Source: Deltaproteobacteria bacterium Ga0077539
GTDB lineage: Bacteria > Myxococcota_A > Polyangia > Polyangiales > Ga0077539
Direction: 5' to 3'
DNA length: 64,000 nucleotides
Assembly: GCA_001465015.1 (NCBI GenBank)
Contig: LNEO01000254.1
Coordinates: forward strand, 1 to 64,000
Shown: piece by piece, positions 15,875-23,158 of the stretch
Numbering within the stretch: position 1 is the stretch's first letter
Layout of the letters: every line of letters starts with the position of its first letter
Made by a program: the position numbers and the translations under genes
Notes under the pieces: generated by a model
The model's input: the letters and a program-made list of their open reading frames with translations, nothing else
Database searches by the model: none
What the model was told of the DNA's origin: nothing

Positions 15875-16351
15875 ATGAAGTCTCTTGTTCGCACCACGTT
15901 CGCCGCCCTCGCCCTCGCGCTCTGCGCGGCGGCTCCCGCGTGCACCCCGTTTCACCTGCGCACCCCCGACGGCTTCGCGCGCATCTCCGATCCGCGACCG
16001 TCCTACGACTACCGCGCGCTCAGCGCGTACGGAGTCGCTGTGGGTGTTCGCGCGATTCCCAATCGAGAAAACGCGTCGATCGCGTTCTGGTCCGAGGCCG
16101 TCGACCGCAGGCTGCAGCGCGGCGGCGCCTATCGTCCCGCAGGCGCGTCGGACGTTCGCACCGAGCGCGGCCAGGTCGGAAAGAGCCTCCGCTACTCGAT
16201 GGGCGACCCACAAAACGGCGGAACCTATTGGGTCACGGTCTTCGTCACCCGCGACTGGGTCTACCTCGTCGAGGCGGGCGGCGCGTCGGCCTCGTTCGCC
16301 CGCGCGCAAGGCGAGGTCGAGCGCGCGATCCGCAGCTTCGAGGGAGGCTGA
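15875..16351 (+). CDS. Small exported lipoprotein-like protein
   Basis: I do not recognise this 158-residue protein. It has a signal sequence ending in AAAPAC (Cys near residue 23, an acceptable lipobox) and a mature domain with alternating beta pattern (VAVGVRAIPNRENASIAFW, TYWVTVFVTRDWVYLVEAG), ending in a helix (AQGEVERAIRSFEGG) as in proteins that fold like a PsbP/serine-rich lipoprotein. ATG 15875 is chosen over GTG 15863 because GGAG lies 11 bases before it. It follows the DUF4349 gene and carries its own copy of the shared ECF-like promoter motif, so both probably belong to one envelope regulon. Confidence 0.7.
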   Translation: MKSLVRTTFAALALALCAAAPACTPFHLRTPDGFARISDPRPSYDYRALSAYGVAVGVRAIPNRENASIAFWSEAVDRRLQRGGAYRPAGASDVRTERGQVGKSLRYSMGDPQNGGTYWVTVFVTRDWVYLVEAGGASASFARAQGEVERAIRSFEGG

Positions 16352-16483
16352 CCGAGCCTCGAGCGACGCCGTACCCCCTTCTCACTTTCTCGGGAACCGC
16401 CGCGCAACACCGTTGTCTGCCACGCGCTTGGCCCATCGCTCGGGGTCGGTTCCCGCGCTCGGCCAGGCGCAGCGAGGTGCGCG

Positions 16484-16966
16484 ATGGCTGGTGTATCGAC
16501 GGAGTCGGGATCGAGCGGACGCAAGAGCGTGGACCAAAACATCAACATGGTCCCGTTCATCGACCTACTGGTGAGCTTGATCGCGTTCTTGTTGATGACC
16601 GCGGTCTGGGTGACGACCGGGGCGGTGACCGCAAAGCTGCCCGAGAACGCGCCATCCGAAGCGATCACGACGCCGCCTGCGCCCGTCGATCAGCTGCGGG
16701 TCGAGCTCACGCGAGGCGCGATCCGCGTGGCCATCACCGCCGCAGACGTGGTCACGATCGAGCGCGGGCCCGGAGAGCTCGACCGACTGCGCGACGCGCT
16801 TCGCCAGAAGCGACGCGTCGTGAGCAACAACGAGGTGTGGGTGCAGCCCGAGAGCGCGGTGAACTTCAACGACATCGCGCGCGTGATGGACGCGGTGTAC
16901 GAGGCGTGGGGCACCACAGCGGGGACGCACCCCGACCGACTGCCTGTGACGGTCCGAATGCTCTAA
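16484..16966 (+). CDS. Orphan ExbD/TolR family protein
   Basis: Biopolymer transport protein of the ExbD/TolR family, 160 residues. The single membrane segment (VPFIDLLVSLIAFLLMTAVW, 23-42) contains the conserved proton-pathway Asp27 in the INMVPFID motif; the periplasmic domain follows (RVELTRGAIRVAIT, VWVQPESAVNFNDIARVMDA). Such proteins act with an ExbB/TolQ stator and usually a TonB/TolA protein to power outer-membrane processes. No exbB or tonB gene is adjacent, so the partners must be elsewhere. A GAGGT Shine-Dalgarno precedes the ATG. Confidence 0.88.
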   Translation: MAGVSTESGSSGRKSVDQNINMVPFIDLLVSLIAFLLMTAVWVTTGAVTAKLPENAPSEAITTPPAPVDQLRVELTRGAIRVAITAADVVTIERGPGELDRLRDALRQKRRVVSNNEVWVQPESAVNFNDIARVMDAVYEAWGTTAGTHPDRLPVTVRML

Positions 16967-17009
16967 GCGGGTGTTGGCGTGGGATTTCGGCGTTTTGCGC
17001 CAAACCCCT

Positions 17010-18050
17010 CTACGCCGCGCCTGGCTTGGGCTCGGGCGCTTCGGGTTGCACCGTGACGTGGTGGATCCCGTGCTTCTCTTTGAGCCTATCGCCGACGCGA
17101 GCAGCGACGGCGACCGCATCGCGCTCGTCTTCGACGACGACGTGCACCATCGCGGAGTCGAAGCCATCTGCGATCCGCCACACGTGAAGGTCGTGCATGC
17201 TCTGGACCCCCTCGGTCTCGCGCACCGTCGCTTCGACGGCCGAGATCGAGACTCCATGGGGAACGCCCTCCATCAACACGTGCCCGGCCTGCCTCAAGAG
17301 CTGAAGGCCGGCGAAGGCGACCAGCCCCGCGATCGCCAGAGAAATCGCAGGATCTGCGCGCGTCCAGCCAAACGCGAGCACGAGTCCGGCCGCGACGATC
17401 GCGCCCACCGATCCGAGCGCGTCGGACAAGACATGCGCGAGCGCGGCGCGAGTGTTGGTGTCGTGCCCATCCTTTCCGCGGCTGAGGATCCAGGCGGACA
17501 GAAGGTTGACCACGAGCCCAACCGCCGCGATGACGAGCATCGGCAGCGCGAGAATGGGCCGCGGAGCGCGCCAACGCTCGAGCGCCTCGATGACGATCGC
17601 GACCGCGCCGACCGAGAGCATCGTCGCGTTGAGCAACGCCGCGAGCACCTCTGCCCGACGATAGCCAAACGTCCGCAGCTTGCTTCTCGGACGCAGCGCG
17701 ATTCGGCGGGCAAATAGCGCGATCGCGAGCGCTCCCGAGTCCGCGAGCATGTGCCCGGCGTCCGAGAGCAGCGCGAGGCTGTGCGTGTAGTACCCGCCGA
17801 CCGCCTCGACCACGAGGAAGAGCACCGTCAGCGTCAGCGCCGCCCGCAGGCGCTGGGACGGAACGTCCTTTACGTCGTGCGCGTGGTCGTGGCCATGCTC
17901 GTGCGCGTGGCCGCCAGCTGCCCCCCTCGGGTGCGCGAGCTCACCATCGTGCGGGTGCTCGTGATCGTGGTCGCGACCGTGATCGTGCCCGTGATCGTGC
18001 CCGTGATCATGATCGTGGGAGTGATCGGCCACTGGCGCTCGTACGAGCAA
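17010..18050 (-). CDS. Cation diffusion facilitator, His-rich (CzcD/ZitB-like)
   Basis: Zinc/cobalt-type H+ antiporter of the CDF family, 346 residues. The first 60 residues hold a dense His/Asp tract (DHSHDHDHGHDHGHDHG and HAHEHGHDHAHD) that probably buffers metal in the cytoplasm. Six membrane segments follow, with the transport-site motifs SDAGHMLADSGAL in TM2 and LAHVLSDALGS in TM5 (both HxxxD, the zinc-selective arrangement). The C-terminal domain includes HDLHVWRIADG and HHVTVQPE, the usual metal-sensing ferredoxin-like dimer. It is followed on the same strand by hflX, encoded upstream of it, but a gap of 42 bases makes joint transcription only possible. Confidence 0.93.
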   Translation of the reverse strand: MLVRAPVADHSHDHDHGHDHGHDHGRDHDHEHPHDGELAHPRGAAGGHAHEHGHDHAHDVKDVPSQRLRAALTLTVLFLVVEAVGGYYTHSLALLSDAGHMLADSGALAIALFARRIALRPRSKLRTFGYRRAEVLAALLNATMLSVGAVAIVIEALERWRAPRPILALPMLVIAAVGLVVNLLSAWILSRGKDGHDTNTRAALAHVLSDALGSVGAIVAAGLVLAFGWTRADPAISLAIAGLVAFAGLQLLRQAGHVLMEGVPHGVSISAVEATVRETEGVQSMHDLHVWRIADGFDSAMVHVVVEDERDAVAVAARVGDRLKEKHGIHHVTVQPEAPEPKPGAA

Positions 18051-18092
18051 TGATGCAGCGCGACGCCCGCCGGAGCTAGCGTTGTTCTGCGC

Positions 18093-19919
18093 TCAGCCTG
18101 TCTTCATGGCCCACGGAGGAGGTTCGGTCTTGGGCTCGCGCGCGCGGCGGGGAGACTCGAACAAGAGGTGTTCGATGCGCTTGGCCAGCGGTCGAAGCGA
18201 TTCGGGGCGCATCGCGCTGACCGCGACGCCGCTGAACGCTCGGGCCAGACCATTTGCGACGCCCGGAGGCGCCGCGTCGGCCTTGTTGAACACGACGAGC
18301 CTGGGAAGCTCGGTGAGCTCGAGCGCCTCGAGCAGCTTCTCGGTGCACTCGATGTGATCGTCATAGTGCGGGTCGGACGCGTCGACGACATGGAGCAAGA
18401 GGTCTGCGTCAGCGGCCTCTTCGAAGGTCGCGCGAAACGCTGCGACGAGGTCTTTGGGCAGGTCGCGGATGAAGCCGACCGTGTCGGTCGCGATCATCTC
18501 GCGAGAAGGCGGCGCGGCCACCGCGGCGTGAAACGACTCGTCGGTGACGGGGTCGATCGGCTTGGGCGCCTCGTCGTCGACCGTGGCGTCCTCGAAGCCG
18601 TTGTGCGTGATTCGAACCGCCGACTCGTCGGGAGCGTCGAGCAAAGCGCGGAGGTCGAACCGTCGCGAGCGCGGATCGAGCGTGGCGAAGAGCTTGTCGA
18701 CCGCGATCACCGAGGCGCCCGTGAGCGCGTTGAGCAGGGTGCTCTTGCCCGCGTTGGTGTAGCCGATGAGCGCGACCGACGGAACGCCGGCCCGCACCCG
18801 TCGAGAACGCCGCTGTCGGCGCTGCTCTCCGAGCTCTCGGAGCTGTCTCTCGAGGTGCGAGATGCGGTCGCGCGCGCGACGCCCAGCGATCTCGAGCTTG
18901 GTCTCGCCGGGTCCGCGCCCGCCGATGCCGCCGGTCAATCGCGAGAGCGCGTCGTCCTTCTGACCGAGCCGAGGCAGCATGTACTTGAGCTGCGCGAGCT
19001 CGACCTGGAGCTTTCCGTCGCGGGACTCGGCGCGCTGCGCGAAGATGTCGAGGATGAGCTGCGTTCGATCGATCACCTTGAGGTCGGTGACGGCGGCGAT
19101 GCTCGAGGCCTGCGCGGGCGTGAGGTCTCGGTCGAAGACGAGCACCTCTGCGTCGAGCTGCATCGCGCGCAAAAGGACGTCGTCGAGCTTGCCCTTTCCG
19201 AGAACGTAGCGCGGGTCGATCTGCTCGCGGACCTGCCGGATTTCGTCGGCGACCTCGACGCCTGCGCTTCGCGCGAGCTCGCGCAGCTCGGCCATGGACG
19301 TCTCGACGCCGCCGGCCCCGCGCTTGTCCGCGACGTGCACGAGCACCGCGCGCCCGTCCTTCGCGACCGCGCGTCGTCCCTTGCGCACGCGGCTGACCTC
19401 GTCCTCGATCGCGCGGACGATCGCGAGGCAGTCCTCGTCCTCGACCATGCGATGAAACGCGACGGGCGCGTGCTCTTCCCACAGCTTGTTCGCTGGGTTT
19501 TCGGGGAGCACGTGCGCCCACGTCGCGCGGCCGAGCGATCCGTCCGGCTCGAGGATCAGCGCGCACACCAAATCAAGTCGAAGTCGGTAGAGGTCGACGA
19601 GGTCGTCCCGCGTCAGGCTCTCTCCGCGCAGGTGCGTGTGCACCAATCGGATGCCGCGAAGGCGTCCGGCCGCGGCGCGGAGTCGTCCGATGTCCGGGAG
19701 AAAGATCTTCGTGGCGTCGCCGACGATCACAGACTCGACCTGCCCCGCTCGCGACACGAGGACGCCCACCTGTCGTCCAGTGGACGACGAGGCTTCGGCC
19801 AGGTTCTTCGCGAGCTCAGGGGATGCGATCTGCTGCGCGGGGACGCGCCGTCGATACAGACGCTCGATCGTTCGAAGGTCCGATGCTGACAGGCCCGTCG
19901 TGTTGCCGTGGATTTCCAG
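18093..19919 (-). CDS. hflX: Ribosome-associated GTPase HflX, probable CTG start
   Basis: HflX splits stalled or heat-damaged 70S ribosomes. The 608-residue product starts, in my reading, at CTG 19919: MEIHGNTTGL matches the usual N-terminus of long HflX proteins, and AGGAGG (19934-19929) lies exactly 9 bases upstream. No ATG, GTG or TTG occurs within the preceding nine codons. The N-terminal HflX domain contains GKGKLDD (241-247) and TGGIGGRGPGETKLE (329-343), the central coiled coil follows, and the G domain has GYTNAGKST (386-394), DTVGFIRDLP (479-488) and NKAD (545-548). About 50 extra residues (near 421-476) separate G2 from G3, longer than usual. Confidence 0.93.
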   Translation of the reverse strand: MEIHGNTTGLSASDLRTIERLYRRRVPAQQIASPELAKNLAEASSSTGRQVGVLVSRAGQVESVIVGDATKIFLPDIGRLRAAAGRLRGIRLVHTHLRGESLTRDDLVDLYRLRLDLVCALILEPDGSLGRATWAHVLPENPANKLWEEHAPVAFHRMVEDEDCLAIVRAIEDEVSRVRKGRRAVAKDGRAVLVHVADKRGAGGVETSMAELRELARSAGVEVADEIRQVREQIDPRYVLGKGKLDDVLLRAMQLDAEVLVFDRDLTPAQASSIAAVTDLKVIDRTQLILDIFAQRAESRDGKLQVELAQLKYMLPRLGQKDDALSRLTGGIGGRGPGETKLEIAGRRARDRISHLERQLRELGEQRRQRRSRRVRAGVPSVALIGYTNAGKSTLLNALTGASVIAVDKLFATLDPRSRRFDLRALLDAPDESAVRITHNGFEDATVDDEAPKPIDPVTDESFHAAVAAPPSREMIATDTVGFIRDLPKDLVAAFRATFEEAADADLLLHVVDASDPHYDDHIECTEKLLEALELTELPRLVVFNKADAAPPGVANGLARAFSGVAVSAMRPESLRPLAKRIEHLLFESPRRAREPKTEPPPWAMKTG

Positions 19920-19924
19920 AGGAA

Positions 19925-19934
19925 ACTCCCTCCT
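19925..19934 (-). promoter_or_regulatory. Shine-Dalgarno that sets the hflX CTG start
   Basis: AGGAGGGAGT on the minus strand. AGGAGG ends 9 bases before CTG 19919 and is the strongest ribosome site near the gene, deciding the non-standard start. Confidence 0.6.
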
Positions 19935-20058
19935 GACTGAGGAGAGCGTAAGTGGATGCGCGCCCAATGCGCAAAGATCTCGCGAATCGGTGTGGCGTCC
20001 GCGCCCCTCGCGCAAGGGACACAGCTGAAGAATTTCGCGCCGTTTGCTCAGTCGCTGA

Positions 20059-21030
20059 CTATCTCCGCGCGTAGACGATCTGGTGCGCCGGCGGATCCCA
20101 GCGCGCGTCGACCTCGGTCGCGCCCGCGATGCGCGCGAGGAGCGCGAGCTCCCCCGGCAGGTACGCACGCCGAACGCTCTGGACTCCATCGACGACGACG
20201 AAGGGAACCCTCGCGACAGCGGCCAGCACCCCCGCGCTCAAGGTCGCGAGCGTCGCGCCACGGATGAGGTCGATCAATACGATCCCGCGCGGCGCGACGC
20301 GAATCGCCCCCGCGATCACGCGCAGCACGAGCCCTGGCGGCATGTGATGCAGCGCCTGGGTGCACACGAACAGGTCCGCGCGGCCGCGTAGGTCTTCGAG
20401 CTCGACGGCGCTGCGGACTTCGCACCGCACCACGTCTTCGACCCCGTCGCGCGCGCACGCAGCCACACCCTGCGCGACATACGAACGCTCGATGTCCGTG
20501 GCGAGCAGCGACCACCGGCGCGCGCGAGCGAAGCCCGAGCGCGCGAGAAACCGAAAGAATCCGCCAGACCCAGCAGCCAGGTCGACCGCTCGCACGTCGC
20601 TCGCGCCGTGCGTCAGTCGCTCGAGCGCGCGCTGCCACGAATGGTAGCTGCCGAGCTGCTCGTTGACGCGGTCGAGCGTCGTCATCTCGATTCGGCGAAC
20701 CCACGCAGGGATCCACTCCGCGTCCATCAACTCGTCGCGCGTGCTTCGAACGAGGCCGTCGACGACGGCGGCCGCTTTGATCGACGAGCGCTCGACGCCC
20801 TCTCGCCGAAACGCAATCAGGAGCTCCCGAGCGATGGGATCGATGCGACTGCCATCGACGAGCGCGGTGACCGTTTCAGTCTTGAATATTTGCTCACGAA
20901 TCTCGTCGATGCGCGCTCGCTCGCGCCCCTCGAACGCCTCCATCATCGAGCGACGGTGCTCGTCGAGAGCGACAGAACATGGCGCGACGAGGCGCATCGG
21001 CAACACGCGTGTGACGTCGAAGACAGACAC
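20059..21030 (-). CDS. SAM-dependent methyltransferase, class I
   Basis: A 323-residue cytoplasmic protein. An N-terminal helical region (1-130) of unknown role precedes a class I methyltransferase fold: motif I VDLAAGSGGFFRFLA (about 149-163), an acidic residue after strand 2 (LLATDIERSYV), and motif IV/post-I LFVCTQALHHMPPG with the double His seen in UbiE/ubiquinone-type small-molecule methylases, then GIVLIDLIRG. The substrate cannot be told. It lies 139 bases upstream of hflX on the same strand; a distinct promoter for hflX is possible in that gap. The start is divergent from the 693-base region holding the RNA candidate. Confidence 0.8.
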   Translation of the reverse strand: MSVFDVTRVLPMRLVAPCSVALDEHRRSMMEAFEGRERARIDEIREQIFKTETVTALVDGSRIDPIARELLIAFRREGVERSSIKAAAVVDGLVRSTRDELMDAEWIPAWVRRIEMTTLDRVNEQLGSYHSWQRALERLTHGASDVRAVDLAAGSGGFFRFLARSGFARARRWSLLATDIERSYVAQGVAACARDGVEDVVRCEVRSAVELEDLRGRADLFVCTQALHHMPPGLVLRVIAGAIRVAPRGIVLIDLIRGATLATLSAGVLAAVARVPFVVVDGVQSVRRAYLPGELALLARIAGATEVDARWDPPAHQIVYARR

Positions 21031-21053
21031 GAGAGAAGAATCTCGCAGATCCC

Positions 21054-21082
21054 TTGGCAGTCGACGAGGGCGGTGCTACGTA
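21054..21082 (+). promoter_or_regulatory. Sigma-70-like promoter candidate
   Basis: TTGGCA (21054-21059), 17 bases, TACGTA (21077-21082). Both boxes match the housekeeping consensus at the ideal spacing. Predicted transcript start is near 21090. Confidence 0.4.
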
Positions 21083-21464
21083 CGAGTTAGAACCGCATGG
21101 GCGTCATCCGTCAGAGCGGCTTCGTCGCAGATAGCTTTGTCGCTGTTTGTGCATACGGAGATGGCAACACCCTTCGCTCTTCGAGCGTCCTGGTGGGTGC
21201 TTCTCCGTTCGAAGCTTCGACTCAGATGGCCCACGTCCACGGCGGTCCACGACGGCGCGGAGAGCCTCTGTCTCCCCGCAATGGTGCGGTGCGGCGGTCG
21301 CTCTCGGGCGGTCCGACGTACGTCGACGTGATCAACCCAGTGGGTCCATCGCAGCGCTTCGGCTGCGGACTGACCACGTCCAACAGAAGGCCCGGATACG
21401 TGGGCCGGTCATCGAGCCGGTGTCCCTCGGGCTGCGGCGTCGCCGCGGGAGGAATGTGAAAGCA

Positions 21465-21512
21465 ATGAAGTCCAGTTCCAAACGTCTCCTGACCGGAGGC
21501 ATCCTGCGGTGA
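21465..21512 (+). CDS. Possible 15-residue leader peptide
   Basis: ATG AAG ... TGA encodes MKSSSKRLLTGGILR. GGGAGG lies 11 bases upstream. It sits in the untranslated leader 5' of the structured element and terminator, the position of a regulatory leader peptide for the downstream rRNA methylase gene. No other support; it may be chance. Confidence 0.2.
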   Translation: MKSSSKRLLTGGILR

Positions 21513-21635
21513 ATCTGCAGTCGTCTCAGCGCTGCGCGCTTCTCCGCTCGCCCCACCCGTGGTCGGCGTAACTAGCGAACAGCCAGAGGTCGAGCGAATG
21601 CTCTGATCGAGACGACGAAAGACGACCCACGGGAA

Positions 21636-21680
21636 GAAGGGCCGACCGCGGTGACGCTGTCGGCCCTTCGATTTTTCTCC
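21636..21680 (+). terminator. Strong intrinsic terminator upstream of the SpoU gene
   Basis: GAAGGGCCGAC (21636-21646) and GTCGGCCCTTC (21659-21669) make a perfect 11-bp stem with a 12-base loop, followed directly by GATTTTTCTCC. It is the clearest Rho-independent terminator in the window and lies just before the SpoU start codon. Confidence 0.8.
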
Positions 21681-21723
21681 CGCACGACTCAGCGCCGCGC
21701 GCGATGCTCGGCGAACCGACGTC

Positions 21724-22614
21724 GTGAATCGCCCTCCCCCTCCATCCAAGCCCGTCAGCGCTCGCGACGCCTCGGGCGCGACAGAGCTCGTGTACGGCGT
21801 TCGCGCCGCGCTCGCCGTGCTCGATGTGCGCGCGCAAGACGCCGTCGAGCTCGAGTTCGACCGCGCGCAAGAGCGCGAGCTGTCCCCGCTCATCGAGCGC
21901 GCTCGATCGCTTCGCTTGCCCGTTCGCGGCGCCGATGAGCCGTCGCTCCGACGCCTCGCTCGCACCCACAACCACGAGGGAGTCGCCCTTCGCACGCGTC
22001 CTCGCGTTTGGACTCCGACCCGTTCGCTGGTCGATCGATTCGCGACCGGCAAGGGCGCGATGATCGCGCTCGACCGCGTTCGCAACGCGTACAACATCGG
22101 CGCGATCCTGCGCTCGGCGGCGTTCTTCGGGATCGACGCGGCGCTCTTTGGCTCGCGCGCGCCCGACCCAGACCTGCCCGAAGACGCTGTTCGCGTGGCA
22201 GAAGGCGGCGCAGAGCACCTCGCTCTCGCGCGCACCACCGACCTCGCCGACACGCTCTCGCGCCTGCGCGCGAAGGGCGTTCAGATCGTCGTGGCCGAGT
22301 CCGACGGAAGCCAGGACGCCATCGGCTTCGCCTTCGCCGAGCGCGCCGTGCTCGTCCTCGGGCACGAGCGCGAGGGCGTCAGCGAGCGCGTTCGCGCCCA
22401 GTGCGACGCGGTCGTCGCCATCGGCGGGACCGGCAACGTCGGCTCGCTCAACGTCGCCATCGCGGCGAGCTTGATGATCAGCGAGCTGGTTCGCGGGCGG
22501 GCGAAGCCTGCGCGTGCGGCTCAGCCGAGCGCGGCGAAGCCTCCTCCGCCGAGCGATCCGCGGCCCCCTTCGCCGAAGCCGCGTCGCGATGATCGTCCAG
22601 GTCGGCGACGCTGA
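21724..22614 (+). CDS. TrmH/SpoU family RNA 2'-O-ribose methyltransferase
   Basis: SPOUT-class methylase, 296 residues, that methylates a ribose 2'-OH in tRNA or 23S rRNA. An N-terminal substrate-binding region (VYGVRAALAVLD, LRRLARTHNHEGVALRTR) of the RlmB/TsnR kind precedes the knotted domain with motif 1 ALDRVRNAYNIGAILRSA (114-131), motif 2 LVLGHEREGVSE (about 219-230) and motif 3 IGGTGNVGSLNVAIAASL. The C-terminus is a Pro/Arg-rich tail of about 35 residues. The start is GTG, 44 bases after a strong terminator, so expression may depend on read-through. The last 137 bases overlap the convergent neighbour. Confidence 0.92.
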   Translation: MNRPPPPSKPVSARDASGATELVYGVRAALAVLDVRAQDAVELEFDRAQERELSPLIERARSLRLPVRGADEPSLRRLARTHNHEGVALRTRPRVWTPTRSLVDRFATGKGAMIALDRVRNAYNIGAILRSAAFFGIDAALFGSRAPDPDLPEDAVRVAEGGAEHLALARTTDLADTLSRLRAKGVQIVVAESDGSQDAIGFAFAERAVLVLGHEREGVSERVRAQCDAVVAIGGTGNVGSLNVAIAASLMISELVRGRAKPARAAQPSAAKPPPPSDPRPPSPKPRRDDRPGRRR

Positions 22615-23029
22615 GCGCGACGCGCACGCCGGACGCGCTGCTTTCGTGCACGCCATTTGATTTCGTGGGCTGAATCCGCAAGCGGCCGCGACCCACCGCG
22701 CGCTCGAGCGACAGGCTCGGCAGCGCCACGGTGATCCCGATCGCGACCATCGCGATGCTGGCGACCAAGAGGCCCGCGCTCGAGCCGAAGCGCTCGCTGA
22801 TGTTCATCGCCACGATCACGGAGACGCCCAGCAAAATCGCGAGCGTCGTGCGAATGCGATCCCACCGGCGCGCGTGCGCCTCGAGCCGTTGAACGCGATC
22901 GAGCAGCTCCATGGCGCCTGCGTCGTCCGCGGTGTCGCGCAAGGCGCGCGTCTCGGCCTCGAGCGACTCGATCCTCGCGTACGCGGCTGCGACGTCGTCT
23001 CGGTACGCAGTGGCGGAGCGATCTTCCAT
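22478..23029 (-). CDS. Coiled-coil membrane protein, hypothetical
   Basis: I do not recognise this 183-residue protein. It opens with a predicted coiled coil (AAAYARIESLEAETRALRD to LLDRVQRLEAHARR, 16-60), followed by two membrane segments (TTLAILLGVSVIVAMNI and GLLVASIAMVAIGITVAL, about 66-112) and a hydrophilic Ala/Ser/Glu tail with little structure. ATG 23029 is the natural start; the divergent thiD-like gene begins 129 bases away. The last 137 bases are antisense to the end of the SpoU gene. The composition of both tails is unusual, so one stop may have drifted into the other gene. Confidence 0.65.
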   Translation of the reverse strand: MEDRSATAYRDDVAAAYARIESLEAETRALRDTADDAGAMELLDRVQRLEAHARRWDRIRTTLAILLGVSVIVAMNISERFGSSAGLLVASIAMVAIGITVALPSLSLERAVGRGRLRIQPTKSNGVHESSASGVRVALSVADLDDHRDAASAKGAADRSAEEASPRSAEPHAQASPAREPAR

Positions 23030-23138
23030 CGACACTCCGATGCTAGCAAAATCGTCAGCCCCGGCCCGTCCGCGAAAGTGGGAATTTTCTCGAAGAACTC
23101 CGCGCAAATGCGGGCGGACCGCCGTTGCTCGTAGGGAG

Positions 23139-23144
23139 TATACT
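23139..23144 (+). promoter_or_regulatory. -10 box of the thiD-like gene
   Basis: TATACT lies 14 bases before the ATG at 23159 and there is no good Shine-Dalgarno close to the start, so the transcript leader would be about 8 bases. Confidence 0.4.
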
Positions 23145-23158
23145 CTCGGGTCCCACTG

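Larger units (their letters stand above)
21090..21680 (+). ncRNA. Candidate structured RNA or leader ending in an intrinsic terminator
   Basis: From the predicted start near 21090 the RNA would run about 590 bases to the T-run at 21680. Its 3' part is structured: CCCGTGGTCG (21556-21565) pairs with CGACCCACGGG (21623-21633) with one bulge and encloses GAGC-GAAT-GCTC (21592-21603); the terminator hairpin starts three bases later. GTCGGC (21562-21567) could alternatively pair with GCCGAC (21641-21646), which would disrupt the terminator and allow read-through into the SpoU gene 44 bases downstream. It may be a stable small RNA or an attenuating leader. It does not match tmRNA, RNase P RNA or SRP RNA. 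Confidence 0.4.
21031..21723. other. Long non-coding gap upstream of the SpoU gene
   Basis: This stretch of 693 bases has no convincing protein gene. A 120-residue frame at 21097-21459 has poor coding composition and no ribosome site. What I see instead is a promoter-like pair (21054-21082), a 15-codon frame with a Shine-Dalgarno (21465-21512), a nested stem structure (21556-21633) and a strong intrinsic terminator (21636-21680), all on the plus strand. Confidence 0.6.

Noticed and set aside
21097-21459. A 120-residue frame in the long gap before the SpoU gene
   Set aside because: No ribosome site, poor codon pattern, no recognisable protein features, and it sits under the predicted structured RNA.
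21090-21680. tmRNA, RNase P RNA, SRP RNA or 6S RNA
   Set aside because: None of the conserved sequence signatures (for example the CCA-type end of tmRNA or the RNase P core motifs) is present.
23030-23158. A TPP riboswitch for the thiD-like gene
   Set aside because: The conserved CTGAGA and related TPP-binding sequences are absent and the leader seems only a few bases long.
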